NCBI GenBank assembly: GCA_964468435.1
Contig: CAYXVE010000003.1
Location: 62,001 to 126,000 of the forward strand
Source: JBCCTX01 sp964468435
GTDB taxonomy: Bacteria; Bacteroidota; Bacteroidia; J057
Reading direction: 5' to 3'
Length of the DNA: 64,000 bases
Under the pieces are notes generated by a model that saw only the letters and a list, made by a program, of their open reading frames with translations, was not told where the DNA came from and did no database searches. Shown here in pieces: positions 46,098 to 55,279 of the stretch. Both the position numbers and the translations under genes were made by a program. Within the stretch, counting starts at the first letter, position 1. Every line of letters begins with the position of its first letter.

Positions 46098-47096
46098 ATG
46101 CGGGAACCGGCATTTCTCAAACATAATAAAGACAAATGGCTTACATATGAAGCTGAGCTATCGGAGAATACCCCAGAGCCGGAAGCAGACCGGCTAGCTG
46201 AGTTGTACGTCGAATTGACTGATGATCTTGCTTATGCACGTACATTTTACCCCCGTAGTAAAATTGTCAAGTATCTGAATGGGCTTGCCGCTAAAACTCA
46301 TCTACTGATCTACCGCAACAAAAAAGAGCAAAAGCAGCGGCTTGGTATCTTCTGGACACGTGAATTACCACTTCTCAACTGGGAAGCACGGAGGTTTTTC
46401 TTTTACTCGTTCCTCATTTTCACCATTTCCTTTCTCATAGGACTTATTTCAACCCTTAAGGATCAAGAATTTGTCAGAATTATTCTGGGGGATGCATATG
46501 TCAATATGACCATAGAAAACATTAAGAATGGAAATCCACTTGGAGTATATGGTTCAACGCCTCAGTGGGAAATGTTCTTTGTAATTGCATTCAATAATCT
46601 GTTGGTTATGTTGCAAATTTATGCAATCGGTATTACGTTTTCGGTAGGGACAGTCATTGGTTTTCCTGGATGGGTATCAGGCATTTTTCAGAATGGTGTA
46701 ATGGTTGGTGCTTTTCTGGGCTTCTTTCAACAGTACAACTTGTTCTGGGAAGCTGTACCGATTGTATATATTCACGGTACCCTTGAGCTTTCTGCATTGG
46801 TACTGGGCGGTGGTGCAGGACTTATGCTAGGTAACAGCCTGCTGTTTCCAGGCACATATACCCGGCTTCAATCACTCCAGTTTGCTGCCCGGAAAAGCGT
46901 AAAGATCATGGTTGGTCTTGTTCCGATTATCATTCTAGCTGCTTTTCTGGAATCATTTGTAACACGGCTAACCCAAATGCCACTTATTATTAAGCTACTG
47001 ATTATCATTGCTTCGTTGGGATTTATTATGGGTTACTACATCTTCTTCCCCTATTATTTATCAAAAAGACACATATCCCATTCTGGATTACAATGA
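46098..47096 (+). CDS. SpoIIM-family membrane protein
   Basis: A 332-aa inner-membrane protein of the stage II sporulation protein M family, found in many non-sporulating bacteria. The first 90 residues are cytoplasmic and helical (EAELSENTPEPEADRLAELYVELTDDLAYART). Several transmembrane segments follow, such as FLIFTISFLIGLIST, MFFVIAFNNLLVMLQIYAI, VPIVYIHGTLELSALVLGGGAGLML and LIIIASLGFIMGYYIFFPYYL. In Bacteroidota it commonly lies with RDD, DUF4129, DUF4350, MoxR and DUF58 genes in an operon of unknown function. Here only the next two are present. Its stop overlaps the following ATG by 4 bases. Confidence 0.85.
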   Translation: MREPAFLKHNKDKWLTYEAELSENTPEPEADRLAELYVELTDDLAYARTFYPRSKIVKYLNGLAAKTHLLIYRNKKEQKQRLGIFWTRELPLLNWEARRFFFYSFLIFTISFLIGLISTLKDQEFVRIILGDAYVNMTIENIKNGNPLGVYGSTPQWEMFFVIAFNNLLVMLQIYAIGITFSVGTVIGFPGWVSGIFQNGVMVGAFLGFFQQYNLFWEAVPIVYIHGTLELSALVLGGGAGLMLGNSLLFPGTYTRLQSLQFAARKSVKIMVGLVPIIILAAFLESFVTRLTQMPLIIKLLIIIASLGFIMGYYIFFPYYLSKRHISHSGLQ

Positions 47097-47827
47097 ATCG
47101 ACCTATCAAACATATCTGGATAGGATGTTGTATTCTATTACTTTTTTTCTCTCCTCAGAAAGTAGAGGCACAGCAGGAAGAATTTCAGTCATCTCAATCT
47201 ACTCTGGCGGAGTCCGTAAAGTCTATGGACTCAACGAGGTTGAATGCTTTCCGGAAAATGGATGCGTTTAACTATGAACTGAAGGAACCCAAACTGTCAT
47301 GGTTGGAAAAAATGTTGAACTGGATAGCTGAAAGACTCGAAGGTAACCGCAAACAATCAAAAAAATTCTGGACAGTAGTGGGATATTTGATTGCAGCCTT
47401 TGCAATGATTTTAATCATATTCACATTGCTGAAAGTAAAGTTTACAAGTCTGTTTGCCAAAACTTCAAAATCCCATGTAGGCTGGGAAGGAATGACTGAA
47501 GAAGAATTTAAAGGTACGGACTTCCAGAAACAGATCCAATCTGCTTTATCTGAGGAAAATTATACTTATGCCATCAGGCTTCAATACCTCGAATCTTTAA
47601 AAAAACTTACTGAAGCAGCGATAATTACCTGGATGCCTAACAAGACCAACTTTGCTTATCAAAAGGAATTAAGCGGCACAGGACTGGAGCAGGAATTTGA
47701 GAATATCGCCAGGGTATATGAATATGCTTGGTATGGAGAATTCCCGGTAGATAAGATAAAATATCATAAGATACAGGATCTATTCGTACAGTTTCGAACC
47801 CTGATAACGTCATTTTCTTCATCGTGA
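47093..47827 (+). CDS. DUF4129-type membrane protein
   Basis: A 244-aa protein with a signal peptide or first membrane helix (CCILLLFFSPQKVEAQ), a periplasmic or loop segment, a clear transmembrane helix (TVVGYLIAAFAMILIIFTLL, about 98-117) and a C-terminal cytoplasmic helical domain. That domain fits DUF4129: QSALSEENYTYAIRLQYLESLKKLTEAAIITWMPNKTNF, then YEYAWYGEFPVD. The W-x-P-x-K-T and Y-x-W-Y-G features are characteristic. Its function is unknown. It overlaps both neighbours by 4 bases and is translationally coupled to them. Confidence 0.8.
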   Translation: MNRPIKHIWIGCCILLLFFSPQKVEAQQEEFQSSQSTLAESVKSMDSTRLNAFRKMDAFNYELKEPKLSWLEKMLNWIAERLEGNRKQSKKFWTVVGYLIAAFAMILIIFTLLKVKFTSLFAKTSKSHVGWEGMTEEEFKGTDFQKQIQSALSEENYTYAIRLQYLESLKKLTEAAIITWMPNKTNFAYQKELSGTGLEQEFENIARVYEYAWYGEFPVDKIKYHKIQDLFVQFRTLITSFSSS

Positions 47828-49044
47828 AAAAAACCAGATTGCAATATTTTATCCCTGGCCTTGTGGTTCTGGTATTATACCTGCTGATATCCTATGCCAA
47901 CACCCAGATAGACAAGGGCATCAACTGGTCTGAGTCCTATTCGGCAAATGATAAAATACCCTATGGCACGTATGTTCTTTATGAAAGTCTGGAAGATTTA
48001 TATCATGGTGTAAGTGTCCCGGAAATACAGGACCCCCCCTATACATTTCTTGAGCTGGAGGTAGAAGTATACCCATATTATACCAGTTATTTATTTATCA
48101 CCTCGTACTTTAGACCTGATCAAGCGAGTTGGGATGCCTTACTTGATTATGTATATAATGGTAATCAAGTTTTTATAGCTTCTGATCTTTTTTCAGACCT
48201 TGTAAAAGACTCCCTGAATTTCGAAACCAGACAACAATATTGGGATCGTAAAGAAGATTCAGTAGAATCATATTTCCTGGTTTCTGGCTTATCAGAGCAT
48301 GCCGGTTACCATTTTTCCGTAGCTGGTTTCAAACAATATTTTTCTGAGTTTGATAGCACACACTGTATGCAGCTTGCGAGCAATAATTATGGGCAGATCA
48401 ATCTGCTAGAGATTCCCTTTGGAGGAGGTAGTTTTATACTATCTACAACTCCCCTGGCCTTTACCAATTATCATCTACTTTATACTCCGTTAATGGATGA
48501 TTTTGCTGCTACGACTCTTTCATTGTTGAGAAAAACAGATATTCTGTACTGGGATGAATATTACAAACTCCCCAGTATGGAGCGAAGGGAACGTGAGAAA
48601 AATTCGTTGCAGTTTATTCAGCGCGAGCCTGCTCTTCGCTGGGCATTCTGGTTTATGGTAGCCTTACTTATCATCTATGTACTGTTTGAAGTCAAACGCA
48701 AGCAACGCATCATCGAAATAGTAAAACCCCTGCCCAATACGACACTCGAATTCACAGAAACCATGGGCAGACTTTACTTTCGAAAGCAAAATCACAAGAA
48801 TCTAATACAGAAAAAAATAAATATTTTACTTGAACGGATCAGAAGCAGATTTCAGGTATCTACCCAGCAACTAGATCAGGAATTTACCCAGAAGCTTGCT
48901 GCAAAAAGTGGGATGCCACTTGAAGAGTTAGAAAAGCTTACAAAACTTGTCAATCGGTTGCAGAAGCAAGAAGTTGCTTCTGAACAGGATCTAATAGCTT
49001 TGAACTGGCTGGTAGAAAATTTTTACCAGTACATAGATGAATAG
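47824..49044 (+). CDS. DUF4350-type membrane protein
   Basis: A 406-aa protein with an unusual GTG start at 47824, which overlaps the previous stop by 4 bases (GTGA). An N-terminal transmembrane helix (FIPGLVVLVLYLLISYA) precedes a periplasmic alpha/beta region of the DUF4350 type (NDKIPYGTYVLYESLEDLY and later GNQVFIASDLFSDL). A second helix (WAFWFMVALLIIYVLFEV, about 276-293) and a cytoplasmic helical tail (about 295-406) follow. In related operons MoxR and DUF58 genes come next. Here a minus-strand nuoG-like gene lies 13 bases beyond the stop, so those partners are absent or elsewhere. Confidence 0.82.
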   Translation: MKKTRLQYFIPGLVVLVLYLLISYANTQIDKGINWSESYSANDKIPYGTYVLYESLEDLYHGVSVPEIQDPPYTFLELEVEVYPYYTSYLFITSYFRPDQASWDALLDYVYNGNQVFIASDLFSDLVKDSLNFETRQQYWDRKEDSVESYFLVSGLSEHAGYHFSVAGFKQYFSEFDSTHCMQLASNNYGQINLLEIPFGGGSFILSTTPLAFTNYHLLYTPLMDDFAATTLSLLRKTDILYWDEYYKLPSMERREREKNSLQFIQREPALRWAFWFMVALLIIYVLFEVKRKQRIIEIVKPLPNTTLEFTETMGRLYFRKQNHKNLIQKKINILLERIRSRFQVSTQQLDQEFTQKLAAKSGMPLEELEKLTKLVNRLQKQEVASEQDLIALNWLVENFYQYIDE

Positions 49045-49057
49045 TGTCTATCGATAA

Positions 49058-50782
49058 CTATCTACTTCCCCAAACGGGAGCAAAATCCAGCTGACTGAAT
49101 TTAAATGAATCTTTAGGAGGTCTATAGCTAACCGTAACGTCATTGAGTATATCAAATTTGTGCTTGATCTCAGCAAAGATATCACTGTGATCTTTATATG
49201 TCATCTCAATGTCTATGAGCTGAGCTATCCCTGAGATGAGCATCCATGAAGGCAGAACATCGAGGATGTGATCCAGATTTCTCCAGTGATCTACTGCTAC
49301 ACCTGTTTTATCCAATCTCCCTTTAGGAAGCCTCATCCACATGTCAGGAGTCATTTGCTTGATCTGAACAGCCATCTTGCTTACCTGAGGCATACCCTTG
49401 AAATTGATGTAGGTACCTTCAGACTCGATAGAATTGGCAGCTGGCAACAGCACATTCACTTGCTCGTATATTTCCAGATCTTTGGTAGCATGTACCACCG
49501 AAGTAACACCATGCAGGCTATCCAATTCTGCAAAGACCCTATCGTTTTCCAATGTGTACAGAAAATCTATTTCTCTATTTTCCAGCCATTGCTTAAGCTC
49601 ATCCAGTTCAAGGGGTTTGAACCCTAATAGTTCGCAAGATGCAGCATTAGGTGTACGGTCATCCTGAATAAGCCAGTCATCTCCGTATCCCTCGACAATA
49701 TGGGGGACGTAGTAAATATCACTAATACCGAGTTCAGCCGCTAGCTCTCTGAGTGCGTAGTTACTTTCCAGTGAAGCATAAGGCGAACCCAGCAATATTG
49801 TATTACCACTACTGTTTTGGATTAGTTCTACAGCTTTACGCACACCTTCCTGAAAATTAACGGGTATGCCACCTTTGAGCTGAACACCGGAATGTCGGTT
49901 ATCATTGTACAGTTCGACATTGAGGCGATGTGCATCGGGCATCCAATAGTCATTGACGTCAAGACTTCTTCTAGGGGTGATACGCATCACTTTATTATCC
50001 CTTATCCACACAAAGGTATTGGTACCCGTACTGTCGTTCATATCAATCGCTGGAGCATAATACATTTCCCATACTCTTGCCTGAAAGCGATGTTGTTTAC
50101 TAGTTAATGCTCCTACAGGACAAAGGTCAATGGTACACATTGAGTAAGGATCATCGAAGGTAACACCAGGGGGTGTCCCGGGATAGTTTCTTTCACCTCT
50201 ACCGATGATGGTAAGTTGATTGGAGCCGGATATCTCTTCGGTAAACCGCGTACAACGTGTACAGTTTATACATCTTTCCTCATCCAGTATGACATTAGGA
50301 CCAAGGTCTACACGTTTGCGCTTATGCCCCTTAGTATTTTCAAAGCGTGATCCTTCCGGACCGTATTTATATGTCCAGATCTGGAGCGGACACTCCCCTG
50401 CCTGATCACAAATTGGGCAATCTAGTGGGTGATTAATGAGCATATATTCCAATACGCCTTTCTGATCCCGCTCTATGGTTTCGGAAGTACGATGGGTTTT
50501 TACGATCATCCCATCCGCCAGTGGTGTGTTACAAGCGGTATTGGGCTTTCTACCCCATCTCACAACAGGATTTCCATCCTCATCATATTGATATTCTCCA
50601 GTCTCTCTATCCTTCATATGCATACCTACTTCTACCAGACACATACGGCAATTGGTAGGAATACTCATGGCTGGATGATAGCAGAAGTAGGGTATTTCGA
50701 TTCCCTGATCTAAAGCATACTGAAGGAGATAGTGTTTCCCCTCAAATTCGTATTCTTTTCCGTCTATTAAAACTTTTGGCAT
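49058..50782 (-). CDS. nuoG: NADH-quinone oxidoreductase subunit G-like iron-sulfur protein
   Basis: A 574-aa protein from the ATG at 50782 (the frame is open upstream to 50887, but the conserved part starts at MPKVLIDGKEYEF). It has a 2Fe-2S ferredoxin domain (FCYHPAMSIPTNCRMC, then NTACNTP), the His/Cys3 motif HPLDCPICDQAGECPLQ for a 4Fe-4S cluster, a CINCTRCTRF plus CTIDLCPVGAL dicluster segment, and a shortened molybdopterin-type region without catalytic residues. In respiratory complex I this subunit passes electrons along the peripheral arm. The other nuo genes are not adjacent, so it may be a relocated NuoG or the subunit of another NAD(P)H-linked enzyme. It is divergent from the glycosyltransferase gene. 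Confidence 0.88.
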   Translation of the reverse strand: MPKVLIDGKEYEFEGKHYLLQYALDQGIEIPYFCYHPAMSIPTNCRMCLVEVGMHMKDRETGEYQYDEDGNPVVRWGRKPNTACNTPLADGMIVKTHRTSETIERDQKGVLEYMLINHPLDCPICDQAGECPLQIWTYKYGPEGSRFENTKGHKRKRVDLGPNVILDEERCINCTRCTRFTEEISGSNQLTIIGRGERNYPGTPPGVTFDDPYSMCTIDLCPVGALTSKQHRFQARVWEMYYAPAIDMNDSTGTNTFVWIRDNKVMRITPRRSLDVNDYWMPDAHRLNVELYNDNRHSGVQLKGGIPVNFQEGVRKAVELIQNSSGNTILLGSPYASLESNYALRELAAELGISDIYYVPHIVEGYGDDWLIQDDRTPNAASCELLGFKPLELDELKQWLENREIDFLYTLENDRVFAELDSLHGVTSVVHATKDLEIYEQVNVLLPAANSIESEGTYINFKGMPQVSKMAVQIKQMTPDMWMRLPKGRLDKTGVAVDHWRNLDHILDVLPSWMLISGIAQLIDIEMTYKDHSDIFAEIKHKFDILNDVTVSYRPPKDSFKFSQLDFAPVWGSR

Positions 50783-51013
50783 CGCTGATGATATTCTATT
50801 TTGCTGAAATCCGGCTAAATTTAGAGATAAATTTAATGATTCTAAAAGAAATCTGAGCTTAGATTTTGCTCTTTGATTAGATAACATGCTCCATGCTACA
50901 GAATCATTAAATATCTACATTTAATGATAAAAACCAACTCTTTCCATGAAAGTTCAAATACAGGGTAGATCAATTTGCTTTATCAGACCTGTGATCCACC
51001 TGTTCTTTAAGTC

Positions 51014-51043
51014 TTTGGTTTGGGATTGATTTGTATAACTTTG
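51014..51043 (+). promoter_or_regulatory. Strong-match promoter placing transcription start at an ATG
   Basis: TTTG at 51014-51017, 18 bases and TAACTTTG at 51036-51043 match the Bacteroidetes consensus completely. The start of transcription would fall at about 51047-51050, which coincides with the ATG of the glycosyltransferase at 51048. If so, the message is leaderless. Confidence 0.6.
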
Positions 51044-51047
51044 CCAT

Positions 51048-52169
51048 ATGCATCTACACGTCATCTCTTTTGATATACCTTACCCACCTAATTATGGTGG
51101 GGTGATAGATGTGTATTATAAGCTTAAGGCCTTACGCGAAGCAGGTGTCAAAGTGCACCTGCACTGTTTTCAATATGGACGTAATGAAACAGAAGACTTA
51201 AAAGACATTTGCGAATATGTCTGGTATTATCCGCGGAAATCTCCCGTAGGTTCACTACCAATCCGGCTTCCCCATATCGTTAATTCGCGTAAATCGGGCG
51301 CACTACTTAACAGGTTACTAAAAGATAGTTTTCCTATACTCTTCGAAGGACTACATACCTGCTACTATCTGGATCACACATATCTGAAGTTCCGGCATAA
51401 ACTGGTAAGAATGCACAATATAGAATGGGAATACTATTATGAGTTGGCACAACGGGAAAAAAACTGGTCTAAAGAGCAGTATTTACTTCGGGAATCCCAA
51501 CTACTACAAAAATTTGAACGCAGGTTAGCATTGGCTGATCACTTGCTTGCCATTTCTCCACGTGACTACGAATACTTCCGGCAAAAATTCAACAACGTAA
51601 CCTATCTTCCCGCTTTTCACCCCAATAACCAAGTGACTATCAAGCCTGGTAGGGGAAAATATTGCCTATACCATGGAAATCTCAAAGTGGCTGAAAACCA
51701 TGAAGCAGCTATGTTTCTCATCCATCATGTTTTCTTTGACCTCGATATTCCACTTATTATTGCAGGTGCAGACCCCTTACCGGAACTTATTGAAGCGATA
51801 AGTGAATATGATCATATCACGCTCTTTCACAATCCAGGTGAAGGAGTGATGTCAGACCTAGTCAGGAATGCACATACACATGTACTTCCAACTTTTCAAC
51901 CTACCGGGATTAAACTCAAACTCCTTAAAGCACTGTTCAATGGTAGATTTATCATCGTTACACCTGACATGATCAGGCAAAATCAGTTGGGTAAGTATTG
52001 TTTGGTAGCTCAGGATACGACTGAATACAGAAGTCTGGTAATCAGATTATTTCAGTATGATTTTCCCAATGATGAAATCAGTAACCGACAGGATCTGCTA
52101 AATGCACGCTTTTCCAATATCAAAAATGCGATGTTGCTGCGCACTTTATTGATTGAGCCAGAAGTTTAG
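51048..52169 (+). CDS. GT4-like glycosyltransferase
   Basis: A 373-aa GT-B-fold glycosyltransferase of the kind usually called family 4. An N-terminal Rossmann domain (MHLHVISFDIPYPPNYGGVIDVYYKLKAL, with the glycine-rich nucleotide-sugar/acceptor loop) is followed by HNIEWEYYYELAQREKNWSKEQ and the C-terminal donor-binding domain with YHGNLKVAENHEA and PTFQPTGIKLKLLKALFNGRFIIV. There is no signal peptide or transmembrane segment, so it acts at the cytoplasmic face. Donor and acceptor are unknown and no other polysaccharide gene is nearby. The promoter would start transcription at the ATG itself. Confidence 0.82.
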   Translation: MHLHVISFDIPYPPNYGGVIDVYYKLKALREAGVKVHLHCFQYGRNETEDLKDICEYVWYYPRKSPVGSLPIRLPHIVNSRKSGALLNRLLKDSFPILFEGLHTCYYLDHTYLKFRHKLVRMHNIEWEYYYELAQREKNWSKEQYLLRESQLLQKFERRLALADHLLAISPRDYEYFRQKFNNVTYLPAFHPNNQVTIKPGRGKYCLYHGNLKVAENHEAAMFLIHHVFFDLDIPLIIAGADPLPELIEAISEYDHITLFHNPGEGVMSDLVRNAHTHVLPTFQPTGIKLKLLKALFNGRFIIVTPDMIRQNQLGKYCLVAQDTTEYRSLVIRLFQYDFPNDEISNRQDLLNARFSNIKNAMLLRTLLIEPEV

Positions 52170-52186
52170 GTAAACATAAATTTACC
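52169..52186 (+). repeat. Short hairpin after glycosyltransferase
   Basis: GGTAAA (52169-52174) pairs with TTTACC (52181-52186) across a 6-base loop, overlapping the stop codon area. There is no U-tract, so it is a weak structure at best. The rest of the gap up to 52340 is AT-rich with no clear promoter pair. Confidence 0.25.
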
Positions 52187-52340
52187 AATGCTATATGTAT
52201 ATTATGAATATATTATGTATCTTTCTTATAGAGTTAGCAATTCAAATAATTGTTTTATCAATCCTTAAACAAGGAAGAAGATTGGTAGTTTTGAACTATT
52301 GCAGCATTGCTTCAAAGTCAAATACAAAAGGATTACTACT

Positions 52341-55229
52341 ATGAAATGTTTCAGCAGTCCCATTTGCTCAAATGGGAAACTCCTATTACTTTTTTTAACT
52401 ACATTATTCCTGATTGCTTGTTTTCACAGGGGATTTTCCCAACAAACAGTCAGAGGTAGCGTCATCAACCAGGATACACGCGAACCTTTAATTGGTGCAA
52501 AAGTACTTCTGGTTCCTATGGAGGATGAAAAATTGGCAAATCCTGTAGGAGGGATGACAGATATCAACGGTACTTTTCAATTTATTTCACCCCTCTCACC
52601 TCCCCTCGATCTTCAGATAACCTATATAGGATATGACACGCTTATGCACCGGGTTGAGGAACTCGGAGCTCCTATCAAACTGATGCTAAGTGAATCCCAG
52701 TTGAATTTGGATGCAGTAGAGATCACGGCCAGTGCGTTCAATGAACGCCAGCGACAGTCAGCGCTAAGCATCGAGTCAATGAGTATCAATGCCATCAAAG
52801 AGACTCCTGCTGATAATTTCTATGATGGACTTGGAAACCTTAAGGGTGTAGACCTTACTGCTGCAAGCATAGGGTTCAAAATCATAAACACAAGAGGATT
52901 TAATAGCACGTCTCCCGTTCGCTCACTCCAGATCATTGACGGGGTAGACAATCAGGCTCCTGGTCTGAATTTTTCCCTGGGAAATTTTCTGGGAGCCTCA
53001 GAACTGGATGTCGAGCAAGTGGACCTAATTGTGGGAGCCAGTAGTGCATACTATGGACCAAATGCTTTTAATGGTGTGATCAGCATGACTACCAAAGATC
53101 CCTTTGTACATCAGGGATTATCAGCAATGGTCAAGGCTGGAGAGCGAAATCTTTCTCAGATGGCTCTTCGCTATGCAAAATCCTTTCGCAACAAAGATGG
53201 ACAGGAAAAATTTGCCTTTAAGCTCAATGCTTTTTACTACCGGGCAGATGATTGGGTGGCCGACAATTTGGACGAGGTAGATCTGGCAGACTCTTTGAGA
53301 GTTGGCGTTGATAATCCTGGTGGGTATGATGCGGTGAATCGTTATGGTGATGAAAACCTCAATCCTGGCCCAAGGACTTACACCGACCCCAAAGGACAAC
53401 TGGATTATCCAGGATTGCGTGTATTTCATCGTACGGGATACCGGGAGGAAGACCTTGTAGATTACGACACGCGAAATCTGAAATTAGCTGGTGCATTTCA
53501 CTATAAACTACAGCCTGACTTGCAGTTGATTTTTGCCTCAAGCTTTGGGACAGGAACTACTGTGTATCAGGGAGACAATCGTTATAGCTTAAAAAATATA
53601 CTATTTTTTCAAAACCGCATCGAACTTCAAAAAGAAGATAAATTTTTTATTCGTGCTTATGCAACTCATGAGGATGCAGGGGATTCATATGATGCTGTAT
53701 TTACTGCTTTCAGGGTTCAGGAAAACCGAAAAAGTAATGTTGATTTTACCAGAGACTACCGGGATTACTGGCGCAATGAAATCGTACCGCGTGTGGAAGC
53801 ACTACCAGGATTTCCAGAATCAGAACTGATTGTTGATCCCACTACCGGTGATATAGAACTCATTTATGACTTTGATCTGGCCAATCAGATCATTGATGCC
53901 AATCAGGACCTCATGCAGCAATGGCACGACGAAACAAGAAGTGTTGCAGATGATCGCTATCTGGAACCCGGGACGTCTGAGTTTGAAGCGCTGTTCAATG
54001 ATATTACATCAAGGCCTATAACTGAGGGAAGAGGTACAAGACTTATTGATCGCTCTTCTTTGTATCACATACATGGAGAATACAAGTTTACTCCAGCTTT
54101 TGGCGATATCATTGTAGGTGCCAATGCAAGACAGTATCGCCCCATATCAGAGGGATCTATCTTCAGTGATACACTACAGATTAGACGTAGGCAGCAACCT
54201 GATGGATCTGTACTCTCAGATACAACACGTAAAACCATTACAAATTTTGAATTTGGTATATACGCAGGTATGGAAAAAGTCATCAATCAGTGGCGTTTCA
54301 ATGCTACGTTCAGAATGGATAAAAACGAAAATTTCGATTTCCTGTTTTCACCAGCTGCATCAGCGGTATATACCATGAACTCCAAAAATATATTCCGTCT
54401 ATCGCTAGCATCAGCTGTCAGAAATCCCACCCTGGCTGACCAGTATCTTCTTTATAATGTAGGAAGGGCTATCCTACTGGGAAACCTATCAGGTTTTGAG
54501 CGTCTGGCTACTCCTGAATCTTTTATCAACTTTTCTCAGGCAGGACTAGATTCGGAAAGACTGGAATATTTTGATGTAGATCCCATCCAACCCGAAAAAG
54601 TCAGGACCATCGAGATAGGCTATCGTGGAACATGGTGGCAGCGAATGTATGTAGATGCCAGCTATTACTACAGTCTTTACACCGATTTTATCGGTTACAA
54701 CCTAGGACTCTCGGTAAGGTTCGATGAAAGATTTGCGCTTCCCCGTAGTGTCCAGGCTTATCGTATTGCAGCAAATGCCCGCGACAATGTTACCACCCAG
54801 GGATTTGCCGTAGGAGTAAATTATTATTTTCCCAATGGACTGGCTCTGAATGGTAACTACTCCTGGAATAGACTCAACACAGATTCTGACGATCCTATTA
54901 TACCAGCTTTCAACACACCCGAACATAAATTCAATCTGGGTATTTCTGGTAGGAACATGCAGATTGCAGGAATTGAAAATATCGGTTTTAATATAAACTA
55001 TAAATGGATTGAAGGGTTCCTTTTTGAAGGTTCACCTCAATTTACAGGATTTGTACCTACTTACGATATGGTAGATGCACAGATTAATAAATTCTTTCCT
55101 AATCTTCATAGTACGCTGAAGATCGGAGTTACAAATCTGCTCAACAACGAACAATTCCATGTATATGGAGGCCCTAGAGTCGGTCGTCTGACATATATCT
55201 CATGGCTGATAGAATTGGATCAATTATAA
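52341..55229 (+). CDS. TonB-dependent receptor with carboxypeptidase-regulatory-like domain
   Basis: An outer-membrane receptor of 962 aa from the ATG at 52341 (the longer frame from 52299 adds a basic leader without a signal pattern). A signal peptide ending RGFSQ is followed by a carboxypeptidase-like regulatory domain (about 40-125), the plug (about 140-250, with QIIDGVDNQAPGLNFSLGNF and LDVEQVDLIVGASSAYYGPNAFNGVI) and a 22-strand-type barrel ending in WLIELDQL. It lacks the SusC-specific length and has no SusD partner, so it is a stand-alone receptor. The substrate (metal chelate, vitamin, peptide or glycan) cannot be read from sequence. Confidence 0.92.
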   Translation: MKCFSSPICSNGKLLLLFLTTLFLIACFHRGFSQQTVRGSVINQDTREPLIGAKVLLVPMEDEKLANPVGGMTDINGTFQFISPLSPPLDLQITYIGYDTLMHRVEELGAPIKLMLSESQLNLDAVEITASAFNERQRQSALSIESMSINAIKETPADNFYDGLGNLKGVDLTAASIGFKIINTRGFNSTSPVRSLQIIDGVDNQAPGLNFSLGNFLGASELDVEQVDLIVGASSAYYGPNAFNGVISMTTKDPFVHQGLSAMVKAGERNLSQMALRYAKSFRNKDGQEKFAFKLNAFYYRADDWVADNLDEVDLADSLRVGVDNPGGYDAVNRYGDENLNPGPRTYTDPKGQLDYPGLRVFHRTGYREEDLVDYDTRNLKLAGAFHYKLQPDLQLIFASSFGTGTTVYQGDNRYSLKNILFFQNRIELQKEDKFFIRAYATHEDAGDSYDAVFTAFRVQENRKSNVDFTRDYRDYWRNEIVPRVEALPGFPESELIVDPTTGDIELIYDFDLANQIIDANQDLMQQWHDETRSVADDRYLEPGTSEFEALFNDITSRPITEGRGTRLIDRSSLYHIHGEYKFTPAFGDIIVGANARQYRPISEGSIFSDTLQIRRRQQPDGSVLSDTTRKTITNFEFGIYAGMEKVINQWRFNATFRMDKNENFDFLFSPAASAVYTMNSKNIFRLSLASAVRNPTLADQYLLYNVGRAILLGNLSGFERLATPESFINFSQAGLDSERLEYFDVDPIQPEKVRTIEIGYRGTWWQRMYVDASYYYSLYTDFIGYNLGLSVRFDERFALPRSVQAYRIAANARDNVTTQGFAVGVNYYFPNGLALNGNYSWNRLNTDSDDPIIPAFNTPEHKFNLGISGRNMQIAGIENIGFNINYKWIEGFLFEGSPQFTGFVPTYDMVDAQINKFFPNLHSTLKIGVTNLLNNEQFHVYGGPRVGRLTYISWLIELDQL

Positions 55230-55279
55230 CCTGTAAGTACAACTTAAATATTGTATTTTACTCATCTAATAGAAGTATT

